The notes under the pieces: model-generated
Database searches by the model: none
Told to the model about the DNA's origin: nothing
The model's input: only the letters and a program-made list of their open reading frames with translations
Origin: Ustilago trichophora
Taxonomy: Eukaryota > Basidiomycota > Ustilaginomycetes > Ustilaginales > Ustilaginaceae
Direction: 5' to 3'
DNA length: 64,000 nucleotides
NCBI GenBank assembly: GCA_900323505.1
Contig: OOIN01000028.1
Coordinates: 372,001 to 436,000 of the forward strand
Position numbers and translations under genes: made by a program
Shown: positions 51,301-59,492 of the stretch, in pieces
Position numbering within the stretch: the stretch's first letter is position 1
How the letters are laid out: every line of letters starts with the position of its first letter

Positions 51301-53069
51301 GTCTTTCATCCGATCAACCCCAAGCCGCATCGGTGGTGCCTGTTCAGGCCGAGCACGTCAAGCCCGAGTCTGCAGCCGTTCCGAAAGTCAACCCGACGCA
51401 AGACGACACCATCAACGACGACGCTCTCGCCGCCTACTCGTTCTTGGAGCAACCTCCTTCTCCTGCACTCAGGACCAGAGAGATCTCCGTCAAGCCAGTC
51501 GAGGCAGAACGCAGCGCTGTGTCCCCCGTGCCATCGGCCGTCTCGTCGCAGCCCGCACCAAACGCCGTTCCTCAGTCTTCCGTCGACAGCAGCTTCGGCG
51601 CTCGACCTGCTGCCGTCCAGTATCCCTCCACCTTTGGTCAGAACAAGAGGGCTGCCGAGCGCAAGTCGGCCGCGCAGCTCCAGGCGCAAGCACACCAAGA
51701 GGCTCTCTCCCGACCTGGACGCGCCGGCGGCAACAAGCCCAAGGGCATGCGTCGCCCTGGCTGGGTCGATGACAGCGAGGAGGAAGAGGAGGAAGAGGAG
51801 GACGAAGAGGACGAGGACGAAAGCCGTGAAGGCGCACTTGCCTCTGCCAGGACCGGTCCCGCTGCTGCCGCTGTTCGTTCGGCTGCCAGCTCGAGCCGAG
51901 GTGGTCCAGGTACCGAGTCTCCCGTCAACCTGGCCGACTCCGTTGGCAGTCTTGGACGCAACAACGACCAGGCCATGCAAGGTTCCGCAGGTGCCTTCCC
52001 GCGATCCGCTTCTGGATACGGCGCGAGTGTGATCGGCGGCTCCCGTTCCGCATCGCCAGGCCAATCTCCAGCACGACCCGGTGTCGCAACCCACGCCTCG
52101 ATCCAGGCTTACCAGCGCCAGTCGATGTTCAACACTCATCTCGCTGCAGGCCACGGCGACGATTCCCAATTCAACACGCCTCCTCAGGGTCCGATTGTGC
52201 GCGATCGTCAGACCTTCTTGCAGCTCAACCCTGAAGAGCAGCCTGGTGCCATGACGACTGTCTTCACTCCACACGGTCTGGTGCAAGCCGGAGCGCAGGA
52301 TAAGGCTGAACGATCTGCCAAGGCGCAGGAGGCTGAAGCGAGGGCCATGGGCAGCCACCTGGTCAACGTGCCGAACAAGCCTCCTCCTCCTCAGGCGGGT
52401 CTTCTCGGCGCCATCACCGCCCACGAGCGCGACCGCAAGGGTGCTGGTGGATTCGGTGCTACACTCACCGAGCGCGAGCGCGAGCGTGTTGCAGCTGAGC
52501 GTCGTCAACGCGAGGAAGACCTGGTGCGACAGCAACAGCAGCAAATGCAGCAGCAACAGATGCAGCAGATGGCCTACTTCAACCCGATGCTGTACCAGCA
52601 GATGATGATGTCCAATATGATGGGCGGCATGGGTGGAATGGGAATGATGGGCATGGGTATGCCTCAGATGGGAGGATTTGGCGGCTCCCAGATGGGCGGT
52701 GGTGGTAGTCAGATTGGCGGCATGGGCGGAGGTTTTGATCCGATGATGGCACAGCAGCAGGCGATGCAGGCCGCGCAGATGGCCTACATGAGTGCGCTCT
52801 CGCAGGCTCATCAGGAAGGATCTGCAATGGGACATGGATCTGTCATGGGACACGGCTCGCCGAGTGCGGCTCCTGCCTCGACCATGGGTATGCCAATGGG
52901 CTCGATGCCATTCATGGCGAGCCCGCACATGAGCATGATGGGTGCACCTTATCCCGGCTTCATGACTCAGTCTGCTATGGGCGGTGCGCAGTCGGAATTC
53001 GCGGCTGGTGGTGGCAGCCCGTCGCCTCGTCCGCCTTCATCCAAGCCTAACGGTCAGGGTAACGCCTGA
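48372..53069 (+). CDS. PH-domain protein, Caf120/Skg3 type
   Basis: 1,565 residues, single exon, starting MNNSFSSQNFRSPGPSPAYE. After a Ser/Pro/Gln-rich start, a pleckstrin-homology domain begins near residue 176 (KKLYMEGYLLKRDDLG, RRWTECFVQLSGTVLSLWN) and continues to WLNLGHRHLQAWINAIRLAS. A second PH-like unit follows (GKMEGWVKARFMGSTEWKKV, IEGVFPSSSVL). The remainder is disordered, with an acidic run encoded at 51775-51822, an ALTEREREREVAAERRQRE-like charged helix, and a Met/Gly/Gln-rich tail (QMAYFNPMLYQQ, GMGGMGMMGMGMPQM). Yeast Caf120 (CCR4-NOT associated) and its paralogue Skg3 (bud-neck/bud-tip) have the same N-terminal double module and long tail. The cellular role here is inferred. 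Confidence 0.85.
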   Translation: MNNSFSSQNFRSPGPSPAYEQQDQYIQPQNRDSSARGASFSAQPTSSSQNMQGFNPRQGAPAPAPAVNSASSRPFQPSHNHSQSTSVLLNSSSRQMYKPQQQQQPGSNRSGSMRPMSAFQPLDNPDYYASGGGASPTSPRPPSPTGSTARSIRSTPQTPLTFKSQDLRSALSLQESQQKKLYMEGYLLKRDDLGTDGKPLHVADEKRRWTECFVQLSGTVLSLWNVQQMEEAAKRGTEVPPTYINITDSFVDFIGLLIEDPKLIPGSRGRYHHAFAINSAGNNRTIFCFRDPPPFPPESLEQWLAPEHRQKPEHRTVIGWLNLGHRHLQAWINAIRLASWEKVRLEEIYTGALIRARLGAVGMPGASTPEGTKDSPAVPASEMTIKSPLVKGKMEGWVKARFMGSTEWKKVWMVLTDHKPDEFGKKKFWKLGSSGGDRSSVMSINSVSKDAPGAPANDGKDLPPPPGSNGAPGVASFFESKKDKKPFASLIYAAHAFAVYPSRPELVEGSSLFKIEGVFPSSSVLSATHRVRSTGWVMLMPELDTAGSKGANAEMMKWLIAFMDSFKLYGRPDTFIWEARDPVSPFFAYPIGPFKDRLFLDRELAEFLEIAREDHLTTRASLHGIMAARMRGERTKILQPLPPPSQNAVAPTRNAASTTDEEPRSASRASAAEPASRLPPLDFDSAQKQPPVAGAAIVQPTDNSAPVPVEQAQRVPQGFKDSARGDFSEEERARPASPEFDAYRPPREARPGQFGSTQPILQNAPTTQPPASTPAEPVVVAAAPLVNAVTASQPARAPVVTQLNTSPYSNGQQAERSSNRAVPVVESQRSPTLQPSSQTMEPAPSSGHAAESSLAYLSPSSATQTMPPTSQVETPAAPRAAPVFGPSGRGAEQTAADEPRSTKRDSDLPTNYDESALFYMASISDQLPATSSQPVVMPAPSRNVVTKESSQASRPHSLAPASGTTSDIHSESTHTTRLSSDQPQAASVVPVQAEHVKPESAAVPKVNPTQDDTINDDALAAYSFLEQPPSPALRTREISVKPVEAERSAVSPVPSAVSSQPAPNAVPQSSVDSSFGARPAAVQYPSTFGQNKRAAERKSAAQLQAQAHQEALSRPGRAGGNKPKGMRRPGWVDDSEEEEEEEEDEEDEDESREGALASARTGPAAAAVRSAASSSRGGPGTESPVNLADSVGSLGRNNDQAMQGSAGAFPRSASGYGASVIGGSRSASPGQSPARPGVATHASIQAYQRQSMFNTHLAAGHGDDSQFNTPPQGPIVRDRQTFLQLNPEEQPGAMTTVFTPHGLVQAGAQDKAERSAKAQEAEARAMGSHLVNVPNKPPPPQAGLLGAITAHERDRKGAGGFGATLTERERERVAAERRQREEDLVRQQQQQMQQQQMQQMAYFNPMLYQQMMMSNMMGGMGGMGMMGMGMPQMGGFGGSQMGGGGSQIGGMGGGFDPMMAQQQAMQAAQMAYMSALSQAHQEGSAMGHGSVMGHGSPSAAPASTMGMPMGSMPFMASPHMSMMGAPYPGFMTQSAMGGAQSEFAAGGGSPSPRPPSSKPNGQGNA

Positions 53070-53664
53070 GTGACCTGATGTTCTTTATCGAGGAAAAAAA
53101 AAAGTCTTTCATATTTTTATTGGATGCAACACGCACCCTCTTTGTCGTCATGGTTACTTGTCTCGCACCGATATTTGTCACACAGAAACCTTTTCACACA
53201 GCCTTTCACGGATTGAACTGCAAATGAACGATGTCTTTCTTGTTTTTGGGACCCTTAACTCGAGCGAAGCGAATCATATCCTAAAAAAAGGAATAATCCA
53301 CCTCGGAGCCACCCCCCGTAGCCACCCCGGGTGGCTCCAAGGTGGCTCGTCATCAGAGCCACCTACCCCGGGTGGCTCTGAGGGGTGGCTCCGAGGTGGA
53401 TCTTCCACATAGGTTGGCTTCTGCGGTGGGTCCGAGACCTGGGACATGCACTGTACTTTGATTGCACATACACACGAACCATGAAGATTGAACAAGTACG
53501 ATTCGATTAAGAAGCACGGAGAGAGGTGGGCATCGAGTATGAGGAACTGTCCGAGTGACGATGTACCGTGAAGTCAGTGATTGTGTCCTCGAGCGAGCCG
53601 CAGAACAAGGTTCGAGACAGTACTTACATTGAGCAGTCTTCTCTAGTCTCCTAAGGTCGCTCCT
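53070..53664. other. Spacer with nested inverted repeat
   Basis: 595 bp between the PH gene and the transposon-like region. A 10-nt A run lies 25 bp after the PH stop; the inverted repeat at 53296-53401 is listed separately. No gene is seen. Confidence 0.6.
53296..53401. repeat. Nested inverted repeat (106 bp, hairpin-forming)
   Basis: The outer arms are a perfect 20-bp inverted pair: ATCCACCTCGGAGCCACCCC at 53296-53315 matches the reverse complement of 53382-53401. Inside are two more hairpins: AGCCACCC/GGGTGGCT around one base (53320-53336), and CAGAGCCACC/GGTGGCTCTG (53354-53363 with 53371-53380). The fold is therefore cloverleaf-like. It could be a miniature transposon relic, the subterminal repeat of the neighbouring transposon, or a structured RNA. 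I see no clear target-site duplication. Confidence 0.8.
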
Positions 53665-54564
53665 CTAGTCCACGTAGTGTCGTCGCTGTATGACAACCGA
53701 GATGTTGTAGCCGGCGAAGATGGGATAGCTTAGTAGCGCACCCATGTACGGGGTCGGCAGGATCGCATCCGACGGATGAATGGACACGGCCAGGCCGATT
53801 TGGCTGGGTACGTGAACAAATCCAATCGTGGGAGGGTACAGGTCGTGTGTGAGCTTGAGGTCCTTCCAAAGATCGACGACACGGGTGCGCACGGTTTGCC
53901 AGAAGGTCTTAGCAACGTGCCTGGCAACGGTGGTCGGATAGTGAGGCTGCGCAACGACGTGTGTGGGCAGCATAGGCGTGCCACGGCGCCTGAGGTTGTG
54001 GAGTGGAAGAACCGGCATGCTGAAAACGTGAGTTGGACGAGGTGAGGAGCGTCGCAAAGTGAAGAGCGCTGGACGAGGTGATGAGCGCTGGACGAGGTGA
54101 GGTGAAGAGCGTGAACGAGGTGAGGAGCGGAGATGGACGAGGTGAAGAGCGTCGCAAGGTGAGGAGCGCTGGACGAGGTGATGAGCGCTGGACGAGGTGA
54201 GGTGAAGAGCGTGAACGAGGTGAGGAGCGGAGATGGACGAGGTGAAGAGCGTCGCAAGGTGAGGAGCGCTGAACGAGGTGAAGAGCGCTGGACGAGGTGA
54301 GGTGAAGAGCGCTGGACGAGGTGAGGAGCGGAGAGATGGACGAGGTGAAGAGATGGACGAGGTGAAGAGCTGGACGAGGTGAAGATGAGGAGCGAAGAGG
54401 CGAGGAGCGTCGAGTCGAGAGGAGCAAGCTGCTGCTGGTGGAGGCGGATGCTGGAGATGTCGGTGTTGAAGACCAAAGGCCGCAGAAGATGCGGAAGCAA
54501 CACGATGCGGACAGAAGGCCAATGGCGAGCAACCAGACAAGGTTGAGCTCGTCCATGGCTTCAT
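53665..54564 (-). other. Doubtful ORF overlying a minisatellite, possible third transposon ORF or relic
   Basis: One frame is open for 299 codons. Its middle (54035-54399) is the translated minisatellite (Ser/Pro/Arg/His-rich, meaningless). Its last 125 codons look more like protein (VVDLWKDLKLTHDLYPPTIG, FVHVPSQIGLAVSIHPSDAI). A different frame starting at 54556 gives a hydrophobic start (MDELNLVWLLAIGLLSAS). A real gene might join that start to the tail by splicing out the repeat, since an acceptor-like CACGTTTTCAG lies at about 54019-54029, but I find no good donor. It lies just after the transposase on the same strand. Function unknown; it may not be a gene. Confidence 0.3.
54035..54399. 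repeat. Minisatellite with 100-bp higher-order unit
   Basis: Three successive units of exactly 100 bp start at 54035, 54135 and 54235 with few differences, and a degenerate partial unit follows. Each is built from shorter variants of GGACGAGGTGAGGAGCG. Confidence 0.9.
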
Positions 54565-54745
54565 TACGTTGGATCAACGCGCAAATGTCTCAAACTGGCT
54601 TCAAGCCAAGGAGACGCCGTCCGTTGACGGAGAAGGGCACTACTGCGAGCTGCGAGTTGAAGCAATCCAAGTCAACCACCATCTCCTCCCCATAGTCGCC
54701 TCCGTTGTCCACCGCGAGACGAATTCCAAGGCATCGTAGGAGATC

Positions 54746-57700
54746 TCAACTCGGATGACGGCCCCCAAGCGCGTCAAGAGCCACCTCCGTAAGTAAGCGA
54801 ACATGCATGAACGTCTGAGCAGAGACGTCGAGCGCAGTCGTGGAGAGACGAATGGCCTTGGTGAAGATCCAGAGAATCTTCACTGGCCGCAGCACACCGT
54901 CGACGGACACGAGAACCCAGCAATTGCGTCGATTGTCGCGACCACCTTGTCCCACCCCACCGACCTTGACAACACCCACGCTTCTATCCATGGTCGCAGT
55001 GCGGATGAAGTCGGCACGAGTGTTGAGGCAAGCCACGCTATTCGGAGCCATTGTATCCCAGTAAGGAGTGTGGCGTGGCGTGGCAGTGTTGATAGACTGG
55101 GCGGTGGTGGTGGTGGTGGTGGTGGTGGTGGTGGCGTCAGCAGTGGCGTTGGGGGTGGTGTTAGGGGCGGCAGGTGAGCTTGCAGAGGCCTCGGCACGGC
55201 GATTGAGGTGGTCTAGAAGAAGACCAAATGTTGAGTTGTCGAGCTTGTTCTTCTTCAGATGAGTATCCAAAGAAGACAAGTTGGAGGGATAATTGCCCTC
55301 AATCGACTGCAGAAGCCTGGTGTTGAAGAAGGGAACGCTACTTGTAGAAAGTAAGCGCCTCAGCTCAGATCTCTGCGCGCTGTTGCGCATGATTGTCGCC
55401 TCGAGCATCCCACCTTTGTGCCCGCTTGTGGGAACTTGGCCCATAAGGCCGTTGAAGCGTTCAAATGGTAGCGAGGAATAGTGCCGTGGCGATCCAAAAC
55501 GTCGTATGAAGTCTGGAAGGTGGGTAACGTTATGGTTGTTAAACGTTAGCCAGCCCGGTCCCAGAAGCTGGCTCTGACTGTTGTTGTATTTGTTGATGTA
55601 GTCGCCAAGCTTATCGACTTCGTCACCGTCGAGATCGCCACTGATGAGCTCCACGATGCTGCAGAGCAGCATCGCTGACCGGAACACGCTCCTTACACGC
55701 TTCTGTCCGGCAAGAAGCGGCCGATTGGTGGCATTGTCCGCAGCTTGAGGCCCAGCGGTGCCCTCATCGGCGTCGATGTCTAGAGTGACATCGACGCTTG
55801 TACTTGGGACCGCCTGGTCTGGGTCTCTGCGCGTGGTCAGCGAGAAGATGAGCTCCTCGTCGTCGTTGCCAGAGAGAGAAGTGCTCCAGAGTTGCATAAG
55901 GATGAAGGGAAGCAACACTCGGAAGAGCACCTCCCACTGCTCTGCGGTCGGATTGCCGCCGCTCTTGCTGCCAATCTGCCTATTTGGACCGTAGATATTG
56001 GTCGGGAGCAAGGCGTTCGCAATGACAGACTGCGCTTCGGGCAATCGCTTCCCGATCTCGTTGCAATGCTCAATCAGGAAGCGATGCCAAAAGCGTTTGC
56101 ACAAGCCGAGGTGTACGGCGTGCATGATGTCTGGTGGGCAGCTATCGACGGCATTGAAGTAGGGTAGCCTGTCGATAGCCACCGGTCGAAAGCCTGCCGC
56201 CGTCCTTACTTCTGTGGTCCTGCGACGCATCCTACTGATCAGGCTACCGCCTTCCTCTTCCTGATCCGTGAGGCCGAGCTTTTCGCCTTGCTTAGGGCAG
56301 TAGGCGCAAATGGTGCCCTTACGGTATTTGAGGGCAAACCCGGCAACTTTTGCCCGGGCAGGTGTGTCGGCAACAACCATGTTGAGGCGTGCCTTGACGA
56401 GCTCGCCTTGGACCGGATGACCAAAGGTCTTGAGGACCTTGCCGCGAAGATCGAAGTCCAGAAGCTTGTCAACGATGAGGTCGAGAAACTTCTGCAGCCT
56501 TGTCGCCGACGACTCTTTAGGACCAGGCAGCAAGCCGACAAGGTGGATGCCAAGGCAGCGCCGGTCATGAGTGGTGAGTCGGGCAGGCAGATTGTCGATC
56601 CTCAGCAGTATTGCTCCCGTCGAATGCCATTCGTGGAACTTGCCCTTCTGTGGACCAAACCAGTCAACCGAAAGCGTGACCTTGAGGTTCAGTCCAGCTG
56701 CGACAAACGGAGCATGCTCGTGGTGGCATCGACATCGGCATTCCTCTGCACCGCTATCGCAGTCTTCCAGCCAGGCTGGCCCGGTGATAATCTCACCGTA
56801 GCGCCGCCGATGAGCCGAGGTCCCACGGTTGTGTGTGGAGCCAGTTCGACGATGAGTCGTGGTGGCAGCGCTGGTAGAGTCGGAAGGGGCAGACGTGGGA
56901 GCTGATGCTTCTTCAAGCACGACCATCCAGTCCTTCAATGAGTTGTAGTACTTGGGATCCATCAGCACGTCGGAGAAGATAGATTCCAACGTGCGATGGC
57001 AGTACAGCTGAGTTGGACGGTGGGTTTGCTCGTGCAGAAGCTGAGCACCGCAAGCGCATTGGATGGATGGAGGCCTAGGAAGATCAGTGCCGTTCCACAG
57101 CGTCAGCTCACCGCAATGCGGACAGACAAGGTACTGTTCGAAGTCACTGTGCATGCCAAGCCGTTGTCGCACCGATGCAGGAGTTACAAGCATCGATAGC
57201 GGCGGTGGAGGTAGTGGCGGAGGCAGCAGCTGCGATGACGACAAACGTTCCCTTTGTCGATCCAGAGAGCTAGGCCCGAAGCAACCAGAGCTTTGAGATG
57301 GAGGACATGACTGGGACAATGAATCTTCAGCTCTGTGCACTGAAGCTGGTGGCGGTGGCGAGGGCTGGGACGGTGACTGAGGAGGCGGCGGGCAAGGAGG
57401 GGTAGGGCAAGTCAGAGAATTGGCATCGACAGCAAAGGCGCAAAAGCGACTCAAGACATGCAACACAAAAGTGAGATACAGTGTCGCCATCGTGTTTGAG
57501 AGTCCGTGGAACGTCATGAGGTACATGACGAAGATGTAGTTGACCATCGCAAATTGGCCACGCTGCTGCTGCAGTGGGTCGACGATGGTCTCTTCCACGG
57601 ACTCGATGGCGTGGTCGGGTTGTCCTGCGTTTGAATCGAGTAACAGAGCACGCACAAGCGAGAAACGACTGGCCTGCGAAGTGACAGATAGATTGTCGTC

Positions 57701-58225
57701 TTCGATGGAGGCAGAGGCAGTGTCTGTGGCGTTAAATGCGTCTGCTTCGTCGATACTTGCAAAGTCTGTGTTGTCGAGGCTGCTCACGGCGTCAGGCAAG
57801 TCTGGAAATGGAGGCAGAGCGTCACTGATGTCAGCGTCACTTTCTTTGGCCTCCTGATCCGTATCGCCACCGTCGGAGGAGTAAGCAACCAGCGCATTGT
57901 CAGTGTCGGCTTTGGCAAATGGGGGATTGCCTAGGCGCCGCCTCTTCCATTGCTCCCCTTGAGCGTCAGGCTCTGATTGAGCGAGTTCAGCCGGAGAAGG
58001 GAGGAGAGAGATGGGCGAGGATGGTGACGTTGAGGTTGCTGCTGCTGTTGCTGGATGAGCTTGAGACACAACTGCCCAAGAGGCCATGCTCGCTGTGCGA
58101 CGTTGTGCTTTGGTTTGATGCCACCGCCATTGCTCATACGTGACGACTCTGCCGTCCTCGCCACAGTCGTGACACTTGCAGAGTCTGGGCTTGTGGCCCG
58201 ACCTGCTAGGTGAAACATTGACCAT
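54746..58225 (-). CDS. Tnp2/CACTA-like (Plavaka-type) transposase
   Basis: 1,159 residues from ATG 58225 (MVNVSPSRSGHKPRLCKCHD), single exon. The start has a Cys pair (CKCHDC) and a second Cys cluster, CPHCGELTLWNG...CACGAQ, near residues 365-395. The catalytic region has SVDWFGPQKGKFHEW with the likely first Asp, and LVGLLPGPKE. A CAYC insert follows, then LPYFNAVDSCPPDIMHAVHLGL with the likely second Asp. This DWFxP...GxxPGPKEP...DxMHxxxLGL order is that of Tnp2/CACTA transposases and their basidiomycete Plavaka branch. The frame ends at TGA 54746, but 51 further open codons follow in the same frame to a second stop at 54590 (see findings). The N-terminal 330 residues are low-complexity. 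The frame is open further upstream to 58447; I chose the ATG that gives the family-like start. Confidence 0.85.
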   Translation of the reverse strand: MVNVSPSRSGHKPRLCKCHDCGEDGRVVTYEQWRWHQTKAQRRTASMASWAVVSQAHPATAAATSTSPSSPISLLPSPAELAQSEPDAQGEQWKRRRLGNPPFAKADTDNALVAYSSDGGDTDQEAKESDADISDALPPFPDLPDAVSSLDNTDFASIDEADAFNATDTASASIEDDNLSVTSQASRFSLVRALLLDSNAGQPDHAIESVEETIVDPLQQQRGQFAMVNYIFVMYLMTFHGLSNTMATLYLTFVLHVLSRFCAFAVDANSLTCPTPPCPPPPQSPSQPSPPPPASVHRAEDSLSQSCPPSQSSGCFGPSSLDRQRERLSSSQLLPPPLPPPPLSMLVTPASVRQRLGMHSDFEQYLVCPHCGELTLWNGTDLPRPPSIQCACGAQLLHEQTHRPTQLYCHRTLESIFSDVLMDPKYYNSLKDWMVVLEEASAPTSAPSDSTSAATTTHRRTGSTHNRGTSAHRRRYGEIITGPAWLEDCDSGAEECRCRCHHEHAPFVAAGLNLKVTLSVDWFGPQKGKFHEWHSTGAILLRIDNLPARLTTHDRRCLGIHLVGLLPGPKESSATRLQKFLDLIVDKLLDFDLRGKVLKTFGHPVQGELVKARLNMVVADTPARAKVAGFALKYRKGTICAYCPKQGEKLGLTDQEEEGGSLISRMRRRTTEVRTAAGFRPVAIDRLPYFNAVDSCPPDIMHAVHLGLCKRFWHRFLIEHCNEIGKRLPEAQSVIANALLPTNIYGPNRQIGSKSGGNPTAEQWEVLFRVLLPFILMQLWSTSLSGNDDEELIFSLTTRRDPDQAVPSTSVDVTLDIDADEGTAGPQAADNATNRPLLAGQKRVRSVFRSAMLLCSIVELISGDLDGDEVDKLGDYINKYNNSQSQLLGPGWLTFNNHNVTHLPDFIRRFGSPRHYSSLPFERFNGLMGQVPTSGHKGGMLEATIMRNSAQRSELRRLLSTSSVPFFNTRLLQSIEGNYPSNLSSLDTHLKKNKLDNSTFGLLLDHLNRRAEASASSPAAPNTTPNATADATTTTTTTTTTAQSINTATPRHTPYWDTMAPNSVACLNTRADFIRTATMDRSVGVVKVGGVGQGGRDNRRNCWVLVSVDGVLRPVKILWIFTKAIRLSTTALDVSAQTFMHVRLLTEVALDALGGRHPS

Positions 58226-59492
58226 GGCAGAGGGGTTTAGGACGGCGAGAGAGTCGAAGAGCTTGTTTTGGTGAGGGGTGGCAGCAATAGCGGACAGACA
58301 GCAACAACGAATACACGGCGAGGTGCCTATGAAGGCTTCCACCAAGCAATCGGAGGATTCGCAACGACGTGACTGGACGAGAGCAAAGGCACCGAGGTAA
58401 GGAAACAAGAGAATGATCATTAACCCTGTGCTGCCGTCGACGGTCAATCAACGCCGTTGGTCGTCCAACAAAGCTGTGAACTGGCGGAGGAGCGGGGGAG
58501 GGAGGGGGGAAGGGGGGGGAAGGGGGGAAGTCGAGTTTCGGGGCTTGAACCCTAGGTCGTGCTGCCGCCAAAACAAAACCAAGCCAGAGAGCGACCAACT
58601 CTCCTGGCGGTGGGGCCCCGGCGGATTGGGGTTGTCGGTCTACGACCAGGACATGCACCTGCCAATCGTAGATGTCTTTAGCGTCCGGGATTAAATCGGA
58701 CGGTGGCTGTTGAGGGGGGGCATGAGGCCTGATTTGCCTCCAGGGAGCCACGGCTGCACTTGTGCAGCAAACAGGAAGTGATTGAAGATATTGCGAGGGA
58801 AAGGAGAGGGAACTGGTTGGATGGCGAGGAGTGGATGACCAGCAAGTCCAAAGACGGGAGGAGAGGTTGGATAATCTTGAGCGTTGATGAAGTTGAGCGA
58901 CTGGTTGACAATCAACCTTAAGCGTTGATCAAGTGAGTGACTAGTTGAGACGGCGAGACCTGTTGGACTGTCGAGCGAGGCATGCGCGCCTGTGGCTGAA
59001 TTTGAGATGGTTCTGTATCGTGAGACAGGTTGGAGAGAGGCGCTGGGGTAAAGTTCTGGCTGCGAGCCTGTCATGGCCGGCTCGAAACGGCAAAGAAGGA
59101 GAAAAGGGGTCAAACGGTGATGGTGATGGTGGTTGAGGAGGTCGGTGAAGGTGATGATGAGCTTGGTCGAAAACAGATTTGGCTAAGTCAAAATTAAAAA
59201 GATTGCTGCGCATTGTTAGATTAGCATTATGTAATCATTACACGCCTACTGGCCTGACCAATCTCCGCAACAAAGCGCTATAGCCTCAGCCACGATTCAT
59301 CTTCACAACCATCAGGCCTCTTTCCTTCGATTTGACAATGGATCAGGCTTTCTTTCTTTGGCTCGACGCTGGACACCTCCAAATACGGCTCGAACAAGAC
59401 ACATACTGGGCGCAACTCAAGCAAATTTGATTCACAGATGCGATCACTTCAAAGTAAGTACATTGACTAGGGTTGTGATTTTGCAGGAGGTA
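58226..59492. other. Spacer between transposon genes
   Basis: 1.27 kb between the accessory gene and the transposase on the same strand. It holds the G-run cluster at 58492-58528 and otherwise no convincing gene; short ORFs of both strands are Pro/Ser or Arg/Gly-rich. Confidence 0.5.
58492..58528 (+). repeat. G-run cluster (G-quadruplex candidate)
   Basis: Five G runs of five to eight bases separated by one to two A, about 270 bp upstream of the transposase ATG. The transposase coding strand is C-rich here. Confidence 0.7.

Noticed and set aside
51306..52928. 540-codon minus-strand ORF antisense to the PH protein
   Set aside because: His/Arg/Leu-rich shadow of the low-complexity coding sequence.
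58539..58620. tRNA-like segment on the minus strand with a good B-box (GGTTCAAGCCC) and a D-arm-like GAGAG/CTCTC hairpin
   Set aside because: No acceptor stem or proper anticodon arm can be paired, and the T stem has mismatches. It is at most a tRNA relic.
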